DNA from: JBAXBF01 sp034429745
GTDB lineage: Bacteria; Chloroflexota; Anaerolineae; Anaerolineales; DRKV01
NCBI GenBank assembly: GCA_034429745.1
Contig: DAOUFY010000096.1
Span: forward strand, 1-6,594
Length of the DNA stretch: 6,594 bases
Reading direction: 5' to 3'
Both the position numbers and the translations under genes were made by a program. This document shows positions 1-5,511 of this stretch, in pieces (within the stretch, counting starts at the first letter, position 1; every line of letters starts with the position of its first letter). Below the pieces are notes generated by a model. That model had not been told where the DNA came from and did no database searches. It saw only the letters and a list, made by a program, of their open reading frames with translations.

Positions 1-2
1 GC

Positions 3-2000
3 TACCCAATTCTTGACAGCCATTACCTTGGTATTGTACGGTTTGGGCAAATCATCACTTATCCATTAATGTTTAGCTTAACTTTATCATTGACAAGACA
101 AAAAACCCCAGAAACACGTATAACCCAAGAACCCATATCATCTGAGCCAGAGCTGTTAGAAGAATTCATTCAAAATTGGTTTCAAGTTCAAAATCAGCTT
201 CTTCAGACTCCTCTTGCGATTATTGCTCAATTCTTTAAAACCGCCCTCCACGCTGAAGAAGTCTTTATATTAACCAAAGGAGAGAACAGCTCAGAAGACT
301 TTATATTGTGGTATCCCACTACACCATCCCTTAATACCAAGGAAATCTCAAATTTTCATGAAGAGCTTTCCTTTTCTCAAGCTGCTTGTTCAAAAAAGCA
401 GGTACCCCTATTAAGCCATGCCATTAGCAAAAGCAAATCCATTATTATTGATTCAGAAAACCAATCACAGGATTTGCAAACACTTAAAGCCTACCTTAAG
501 GATCAGTCTCCTGCACACCTTTTAGGGGTACCTATTTCAAACGAACCTAGCTTTCTTGCATTGATCCTGACGAGAAAATCAATTCCTTGGCGTAAAGAAG
601 ACGAAGCCAGAGCTATCCAATTATCCCAATGGTTGAATAAACCAAGGACTACGTCTGATTCAACAAGTTCTCAACCCAAAGAGGATAGCATTGTTCAAGA
701 AAGTTATTCTTCCATTCAAGAGGAGTATAGAAGGCTCAAAGAGCTTTTTGAGGAACAATCTCAAAAAGTGTCTTACCTGCCCAAATTAGAACAAACCGTT
801 CTGTCTCTTCAGGAAAACCTCACATCAACGAAAAATCAAATCTTGGAACTACAACAAGCTCTTTCTCTTTCTCAAGTAAAAAATGAAGAACTCGAGAAGA
901 ACCTTGAGTTGGCTAGAAAGGAACTTCAGCACATTCCTGAATACCAAGATCAGCTCAACCAGGCTCGAGGAAAAATCGAAGAATTACAAAAGGTTATCGA
1001 ACAAAAAAACATCGCTATCCAAGACTGGCAAAGAAAATTTGAACTTGAAAAAAGTTCGATTGAAAAAATTCTCAATCAAAAGAATCTAGAGAACAAAAAG
1101 CTTCTGCAAAAGTACGACGAATCTGCCCGTCAACTAGAAGTGCAAGAAAAAAATATAAATCTTCTTGATAAGGAACTAAATAAAGCCAAGCGAACGATTG
1201 ATGAACTCAAAAAACAACTCGCTGCAGCAGAAAAACAAACCATTGAAATCAGAGAACAATTAACTCAACAAATGGAACAAAGGCTGGCTGAGATTGCAGC
1301 TTCAACCCAAGAACTGCGTTACCCTATGTCAACTATCCTTGATTACAGCGACTTATTGCTCGATGAATCCGTCGGTGCTTTAGGCGCATTACAGAAAAAA
1401 TTCCTTGAAAAAGTAAAAGAAGGCATAAAACAGCTCGATGAGCGTTTAACTCAATTATCAAAAATTACCATTTTAGAAAGCAATGTGATGAGCCCTTATC
1501 CAAGAATGTTGGATATGCAGACAGCTTTAGATAAATGTCTAGCTGTTTATGAGATGGATATTCAAGAGAAAGGTCTGCGTGTTGATACTAAAGAGACAAA
1601 TATTCAAAGCCCGTTGCCATTGGATAAGGATGCTTTTCATCAAATCATGGTAAATCTTCTTCGTCATAGTATTAACATGGCTCCGCCGCGTGGCAATATA
1701 AAAATTAAAACTGTGGTTAATGAAGATGAATCTTCGCGGCAGCTGTTTGTTCAAATTTCGGATGACGGTGAAGTTTTGCCTAAAGATGAGCTTTCGCTCG
1801 TTTTTTCACCTTTTTACCGTCCTTCCTACCTTATTGCTGCCCGCCCCGGAGAAAGTGAAATGGGTCCATCCATTGCAAAGACCTTGATCGAAGCTCTCAA
1901 GGGTCGAATCTGGATAGATAGTGAGGAAGGCAAAGGCAATACCTTTAGTTTTATCCTACCACTAACAACCTCATCGGATAAGGACGAAACAAAGGAATAA
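3..2000 (+). CDS. GAF / coiled-coil / degenerate histidine-kinase protein, 5' partial
   Basis: Numbering takes the ATG at 69 as residue 1. The frame is open to the left edge, adding 22 residues (YPILDSHYLGIVRFGQIITY...) that run into a hydrophobic stretch across that ATG, and no Shine-Dalgarno precedes it. I therefore treat the ATG as internal and the gene as 5' truncated. Order of parts: membrane-like segment (about -14 to 8); GAF-like domain (about 30-190, with LLGVPI at 151-156 and a W-x-x-E-D-E-A end); long charged coiled coil (about 205-405); HisKA-like helices (408-465); HATPase_c-like domain (515-632, ending GKGNTFSFILPL). The kinase core is degenerate. The phospho-acceptor position is Gln414 (TQELRYP instead of S-H-E-L-R-T-P), the second N-box Asn is His533, the G1 box reads DDGEV (565-569) and the G2 box reads ESEMGP (595-600). 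No response regulator lies within the window. It was probably derived from a sensor kinase and now acts as a non-catalytic sensor or scaffold; its ligand is unknown. The LysM gene follows after 22 nt. Confidence 0.82.
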   Translation, partial: YPILDSHYLGIVRFGQIITYPLMFSLTLSLTRQKTPETRITQEPISSEPELLEEFIQNWFQVQNQLLQTPLAIIAQFFKTALHAEEVFILTKGENSSEDFILWYPTTPSLNTKEISNFHEELSFSQAACSKKQVPLLSHAISKSKSIIIDSENQSQDLQTLKAYLKDQSPAHLLGVPISNEPSFLALILTRKSIPWRKEDEARAIQLSQWLNKPRTTSDSTSSQPKEDSIVQESYSSIQEEYRRLKELFEEQSQKVSYLPKLEQTVLSLQENLTSTKNQILELQQALSLSQVKNEELEKNLELARKELQHIPEYQDQLNQARGKIEELQKVIEQKNIAIQDWQRKFELEKSSIEKILNQKNLENKKLLQKYDESARQLEVQEKNINLLDKELNKAKRTIDELKKQLAAAEKQTIEIREQLTQQMEQRLAEIAASTQELRYPMSTILDYSDLLLDESVGALGALQKKFLEKVKEGIKQLDERLTQLSKITILESNVMSPYPRMLDMQTALDKCLAVYEMDIQEKGLRVDTKETNIQSPLPLDKDAFHQIMVNLLRHSINMAPPRGNIKIKTVVNEDESSRQLFVQISDDGEVLPKDELSLVFSPFYRPSYLIAARPGESEMGPSIAKTLIEALKGRIWIDSEEGKGNTFSFILPLTTSSDKDETKE

Positions 2001-2022
2001 GAGCGGATCAGAAAGATATAAA

Positions 2023-2952
2023 ATGCGTGGCTCATTTTTTCAAGCAATTTTTTTTTCAACTTTATTCCTCATCATAGCATGGGGAAGTTTTCAACTATCC
2101 TTAATCGAAAATTTGGGTAAAAAGGATAGTTCTCTTTCGATAACCACAACAAACAATAGTGGGGGCGCACTACAGACTAACAATAATTTCACATCACCGT
2201 CGAATCAGCTTATACCACCAAACACAGAACAAAAACAACATTTTTCCACACAGATTCAACCTCAAACGAAGGATAAAACGCCCATCGCATTATTGAGTAC
2301 TGCTACCTCAGCACTGCGCTATTGTCCTCCTCCAGGCAATTGGAACGCGATTTTTATTCAACCCAGCGATACTATAGCAAGTTTATCCCGAAAATACCAG
2401 ATATCCCCACAACAACTTTTAGTAGCAAACTGTCTCAAAGATATGGATATTTCACCTGGTAAAATCATTTATGTTCCACCACTTCCCACTGCACAGCTAT
2501 TCACTTCAACACCAACCCAATGCGTACCCCCAGTTGGTTGGGTGTACTATACCATTCAAACAGGCGATACATTAACCTCCCTGAGCATAAGTACACATAG
2601 CACGGTCGAACAAATAATGCGGGCAAATTGTCTTACAGACAGGTTGTTTTTACGAACTGGTCAACAAATATATTTGCCTTACTTGCCCTTTACACCTTTA
2701 AGTTCTACAAAGGTAATTCCATGGTGGACAATTACCCCAAGCAATTCAACCATCTATCCAACTTCCACATCATCTTCGACTAATATACACACATCAACCC
2801 CAATTATCACGGAAACACCTGCAGCAGCAGCCACAACAAGCATTCCAACGGATGTGAGTGAGCCGATATACACAATATCGCCAGAACTGACGAATGCCAC
2901 AACTCCATCTGTCCAACAAAACGCTTACCCAACTAAAAATTCAAGACATTAA
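2023..2952 (+). CDS. Membrane-anchored protein with two Cys-containing LysM modules
   Basis: A 309-residue protein. Residues 1-28 form a signal anchor or uncleaved signal peptide: short basic start, then FFQAIFFSTLFLIIAWGSF; I see no convincing cleavage site or lipobox. A Ser/Thr/Asn/Gln-rich linker leads to two LysM-like modules at about 101-154 and 167-221, then a Thr/Ser/Pro-rich tail to the end. Each module starts C-x(5)-W, has a D-T-[IL]-x-S-L-S motif like the GDT(L) core of LysM, an ANCL motif, and ends I-Y-[VL]-P. The Cys pairs C101/C137 and C167/C203 are both 36 apart, and the modules align without gaps. LysM domains bind N-acetylglucosamine in peptidoglycan or related glycans, so the protein probably sits outside the membrane holding the wall; one disulfide per module is inferred. 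No catalytic domain is visible. The Shine-Dalgarno is weak (AGAAAG at best). The stop lies 4 nt before the LCP gene start, indicating co-expression. Confidence 0.88.
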   Translation: MRGSFFQAIFFSTLFLIIAWGSFQLSLIENLGKKDSSLSITTTNNSGGALQTNNNFTSPSNQLIPPNTEQKQHFSTQIQPQTKDKTPIALLSTATSALRYCPPPGNWNAIFIQPSDTIASLSRKYQISPQQLLVANCLKDMDISPGKIIYVPPLPTAQLFTSTPTQCVPPVGWVYYTIQTGDTLTSLSISTHSTVEQIMRANCLTDRLFLRTGQQIYLPYLPFTPLSSTKVIPWWTITPSNSTIYPTSTSSSTNIHTSTPIITETPAAAATTSIPTDVSEPIYTISPELTNATTPSVQQNAYPTKNSRH

Positions 2953-2956
2953 ACAA

Positions 2957-4030
2957 ATGATAAAACATCGAATCAACCACCTGTTTTCATGGATAGTATT
3001 GATAAATCTAGCTGTTGCTGCTTGTTCTCGTTTACCTCTCAATGCTGATGCTATTATTAAGCCACAAGAGAATAAACAATCTACGAATTTGGCGTTAACT
3101 CCACTCATTTCTCCAACTTCAAAAGAAAACAAATCTACAGAACTTCCAGTTCAGTATATAGACCCAACACCAACCAAAGTACCACCTATCGTAAGAACAT
3201 GGGGAGACTATCCCGGCCCGACAATATATCCACCAATTGAAATCCCTCCCCCCATGCCTCTTCTAGACAAATCTCCTTCGCAAACCAATATACTCTTATT
3301 AGGAGATGATCAGCGTCCTTATGAAAGTGGATTGCGAACCGATGGCATCATACTGGTGAGCATTGACACGAACAAAAACCTTATCATTTTACTTTCTTTC
3401 CCTCGTGATCTATATGTTTATGCTCCCGGATGGACAATGCAACGCATCAATGTCATTTACCAACGCGGTGGCTTTGATCTGCTGTCACTTACCTTTGCTT
3501 ACAACTTTGGCATAAAGTTAGATTATTACGTGCGTATTAACATATTTGCGCTTGAAAAACTCATTGATCACCTTGGGGGCATTGACGTCAACGTAGCTTA
3601 CACCATGACAGATTATGATCCAATGTTACGCGGCAACCGCACTATATTGGCTGGGAAAATTCACATGAATGGAGCAGTAGCCACTTGGTATTGCCGAGCG
3701 CGTTATGCAACAAGCGACTTCGACCGTGCCCGCCGGCAACAGGAAGTATTGCTCGCTGTTTTTCAACGACTCATCAGGACAGACCTTGTAAGAGAAGCAC
3801 CAGAAATGTATCATCAGCTGTCTTCTATTGTAAGCACTAATATGACCTTTGAAAATATTGCCCAGTATATCCCTTTTATCATCAAGAACAAAGAGAAATT
3901 GCCCATTCGTCAATACCATATTGGCAGCTCTTTCGTAAAAGAATGGACTGTACCCACTGATGGGTCTAAGGTGCTTCTGCCAAAACGCGATCCCATTCGG
4001 CTGCTTATGCTGCAAGCTTTGGAGTTATAA
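2957..4030 (+). CDS. LytR-CpsA-Psr (LCP) family lipoprotein, probable wall glycopolymer transferase
   Basis: A 357-residue protein of the LCP family, whose members transfer undecaprenyl-pyrophosphate-linked glycopolymers to peptidoglycan outside the membrane. I chose the ATG at 2957 because it begins a proper lipoprotein signal: basic start (MIKHR), hydrophobic core, then V-A-A-C with the lipidated Cys at residue 23. The longer frame opening at 2894 would overlap the LysM gene by 59 nt and put 21 polar residues before the signal. A Thr/Pro-rich linker (about 30-100) precedes the catalytic domain (about 111-275). Key residues are present: NILLLGDDQR with Asp118, RTDG with Asp129, SFPRD with Arg150, LGGIDV (206-211), CRAR with Arg247 and Arg249, and SDFDRARRQQ (253-262). 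It therefore looks active. No LytR_C domain follows. Most LCP proteins have an N-terminal transmembrane helix, so lipid anchoring is unusual. The exact polymer cannot be told from sequence. Confidence 0.92.
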   Translation: MIKHRINHLFSWIVLINLAVAACSRLPLNADAIIKPQENKQSTNLALTPLISPTSKENKSTELPVQYIDPTPTKVPPIVRTWGDYPGPTIYPPIEIPPPMPLLDKSPSQTNILLLGDDQRPYESGLRTDGIILVSIDTNKNLIILLSFPRDLYVYAPGWTMQRINVIYQRGGFDLLSLTFAYNFGIKLDYYVRINIFALEKLIDHLGGIDVNVAYTMTDYDPMLRGNRTILAGKIHMNGAVATWYCRARYATSDFDRARRQQEVLLAVFQRLIRTDLVREAPEMYHQLSSIVSTNMTFENIAQYIPFIIKNKEKLPIRQYHIGSSFVKEWTVPTDGSKVLLPKRDPIRLLMLQALEL

Positions 4031-4058
4031 CATCCGCGGTTCGGTTGAATACAAAGTT

Positions 4059-4066
4059 GGGAGGAA
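4059..4066 (+). promoter_or_regulatory. Strong Shine-Dalgarno deciding the start at 4069
   Basis: GGGAGGAA is followed after two bases by the ATG at 4069, leaving four bases between the GGAGG core and the start codon. This is the only strong ribosome binding site in the window and it favours the ATG at 4069 over the in-frame TTG at 4045, which has no such site. Confidence 0.8.
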
Positions 4067-4068
4067 TT

Positions 4069-5199
4069 ATGTCTCTGGAAGGCAAAGGCTTTTATATATG
4101 GCAAGTGAGATCCTGTGAAAAAGGTGATGCTGAAAAAATTGCTTTGTTAGCTCAACAAGCAGCTTTGACCCATGTGCTGATAAAAATTGCTGATGGGGCA
4201 TTCCCCTATAATTATGATTGGAAAACCCAAAAAGATCTTGCTCTCCCTGTAGTCCGAGCACTTCAAGAAAGAGGAATTGTCGTGTGGGGATGGCATTATG
4301 TTTATGGTGAAAAACCACGTGACGAAGCGCGCATCGCCATACGCCGCATTCTTGAATTAGGGGTGCAAGGCTATGCCATTGACGCAGAAAAAGAATACAA
4401 AGATCGCAATAAAAAAGGTGCCGCGAACCTCTTCATGAACGATCTGCGTAAAGAATTGAAGGATTTGCCTATTGCATTGGCTTCCTATCGTTTTCCTTCC
4501 TATCATACTTTGCTGCCATGGAAAGAATTTCTTAATCAATGTGATTTCAATATGCCTCAAATGTATTGGGTAAAATCCAACAATCCGGCAGAGCAATTAA
4601 AGCGTTGTGTTCGCGAATTTCAAGAAATCACCCCTTTTCGTCCCATTATTCCTACCGGCGCTGCCTTCTCAGAACACCAATGGACTCCCACAGAATCGGA
4701 AATTATTGAATTTTTGCAAACTGCCGAAAGTCTAAACCTAAAAGCCGCCAATTTTTGGAGCTGGGACTACTGCCGTAACAGACTGCCTCATCTTTGGAAC
4801 ACCATCGCTGATTATCCCTGGGCAGGAGAATTAACCCCTGACCCCCTCATAACTCAATGGATACAATTCCTCAATTCACATGACACGCGGAATCTTGCCC
4901 AGCTTTATCATCCCGATGCTGTGCACATAACAGCCCAACGCACCATACAAGGCAGAGAAGCCATTCAGAACTGGTACCAGGATCTCATTGAAAAACAAAT
5001 TCCCAAGGCCTCCTTCACTCTTAGCGGTTGGCACGGAAAAGACAATAGCCGCCTTGTTTATTGGCGTGCTAAATCCTCAAGCGCAGTTATTGATGATGGA
5101 AAAGATACATTCGGCCTCCAAGAGGGAAAAATCATTTACCATTACACGCAATTTTCTATAAAATCTAATTCTCCAAAAATGCAAAGCTCCATGATATAA
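4069..5199 (+). CDS. GH25-like TIM-barrel protein fused to an NTF2/SnoaL-like domain
   Basis: A 376-residue protein. Residues about 5-250 look like a TIM barrel related to GH25 lysozymes: KGFYIWQV (first strand), THVLIKIADG (like I-K-A-T-E-G), VVWGWHYVYG (about 71-80), GYAIDAEKEY with a D-x-E pair at Asp105 and Glu107, CDFNMPQMYW (158-167) and ANFWSWDYC (227-235). The D-x-E pair sits where GH25 enzymes keep their catalytic acids. Residues about 255-366 look like an NTF2/SnoaL-type alpha+beta cone: WIQFLNSHD, LAQLYHPDAV, IQGREAIQNWYQ, then strands ending EGKIIYHYTQFSI. NTF2-like domains bind small ligands, catalyse simple reactions or dimerise; which applies here is unknown. There is no signal peptide or membrane helix, so it appears cytoplasmic, which is odd for a wall hydrolase; hydrolysis is therefore unproven and the barrel may have another substrate. 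It follows the LCP gene by 38 nt and may share its transcript. Confidence 0.85.
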   Translation: MSLEGKGFYIWQVRSCEKGDAEKIALLAQQAALTHVLIKIADGAFPYNYDWKTQKDLALPVVRALQERGIVVWGWHYVYGEKPRDEARIAIRRILELGVQGYAIDAEKEYKDRNKKGAANLFMNDLRKELKDLPIALASYRFPSYHTLLPWKEFLNQCDFNMPQMYWVKSNNPAEQLKRCVREFQEITPFRPIIPTGAAFSEHQWTPTESEIIEFLQTAESLNLKAANFWSWDYCRNRLPHLWNTIADYPWAGELTPDPLITQWIQFLNSHDTRNLAQLYHPDAVHITAQRTIQGREAIQNWYQDLIEKQIPKASFTLSGWHGKDNSRLVYWRAKSSSAVIDDGKDTFGLQEGKIIYHYTQFSIKSNSPKMQSSMI

Positions 5200-5200
5200 T
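5192..5200 (+). promoter_or_regulatory. Possible extended -10 promoter for the 79-residue gene
   Basis: TGATATAAT matches the extended -10 consensus TGnTATAAT exactly and contains the stop codon of the GH25-like gene (5197-5199). No good -35 hexamer lies 16-19 bases upstream, but extended -10 promoters can do without one. A transcript would start near 5207 and give a leader of about 50 nt before the ATG at 5258. In AT-rich DNA such a match can occur by chance. Confidence 0.4.
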
Positions 5201-5257
5201 ATCCTATAGGGAAACAAAAATTACTTGTCTTTTTCTTGTCAGTCATGAGTAAATACT

Positions 5258-5497
5258 ATGGGCCGCGTGCAGGAAATCTTGCAACCCCCGCTCGTTCGCT
5301 GCGTAGCCATATATAAAGATGGCAAGAAAAAGATTCGCCATTTTCCAGATAGTGACGAGGGTGTAAAAGACGCAGTAGCATGGGAATGGGAACAAATCAA
5401 TAATGGCGCTGCCGTTGTTGAGTTTTATCGGGATGATGAAAAAAAGGGTACGTTTTATTCTCCCCATTGGGTGCGTTTCACACCTTCAAAAAAATAA
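5258..5497 (+). CDS. Small conserved-looking protein of unknown function (79 residues)
   Basis: I do not recognise this family. The product is small, soluble and charged, with no signal peptide or membrane segment. Its pattern suggests two beta strands (VRCVAIYKDG, KKKIRHFP), a helix (EGVKDAVAWEWEQINNG) and further strands (AAVVEFYRDD, KKGTFYSP, WVRFTP), which fits a compact beta-alpha-beta fold. I believe it is coding because of this regular alternation and because it fills the gap between two real genes. A minus-strand frame over the same bases (5243-5467) has a much less protein-like composition. The ATG at 5258 is the first possible start, since an in-frame TGA sits at 5246-5248. The Shine-Dalgarno is poor (GAG at 5247-5249 at best). 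It lies 58 nt after the GH25-like gene and converges on the NADH dehydrogenase gene, 11 nt away. Confidence 0.7.
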   Translation: MGRVQEILQPPLVRCVAIYKDGKKKIRHFPDSDEGVKDAVAWEWEQINNGAAVVEFYRDDEKKGTFYSPHWVRFTPSKK

Positions 5498-5511
5498 AGC
5501 AGATAGCTTTA
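5488..5511 (-). terminator. Small hairpin terminator between convergent genes
   Basis: A perfect 6-bp inverted repeat, TAAAGC-AGATA-GCTTTA (5495-5511), lies between the two convergent genes. Read on the minus strand it is followed directly by seven Ts (complement of 5488-5494), the form of a rho-independent terminator for the NADH dehydrogenase gene. Read on the plus strand it is followed by a weaker T-rich run, CTTTTCTTTT at 5515-5524, so it may act in both directions. The stem has only two G-C pairs and is weak. Its arms include both genes' stop codons. Confidence 0.5.

Noticed and set aside
13..37. TTGACA at 13-18 followed by a TATTGT as a possible promoter for the first gene
   Set aside because: The spacer is only 13 bases, and the stretch appears to be inside the coding frame that enters from the left.
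205..1290. Repeated Glu/Lys/Gln/Leu-rich sequence in the first gene as a DNA repeat
   Set aside because: It has heptad-like coiled-coil composition without repeated nucleotide units.
2017..2022. TATAAA just before the LysM start as a -10 box
   Set aside because: It touches the ATG at 2023, leaving no room for a transcription start before the codon, and no -35 is evident; a short intra-operon gap explains it better.
2894..2956. Longer start for the LCP gene at 2894
   Set aside because: It would overlap the LysM gene by 59 nt and place 21 polar residues before the lipoprotein signal; the ATG at 2957 gives a normal signal and a 4-nt gap.
3626..4015. Minus-strand open frame of 129 codons inside the LCP gene
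   Set aside because: It lies wholly over a gene with clear LCP motifs and its translation shows no domain-like pattern; the other overlapping short frames on both strands were rejected for the same reason.
4045..4068. TTG at 4045 as the start of the GH25-like gene
   Set aside because: The strong GGGAGGAA site lies downstream of it and is placed for the ATG at 4069.
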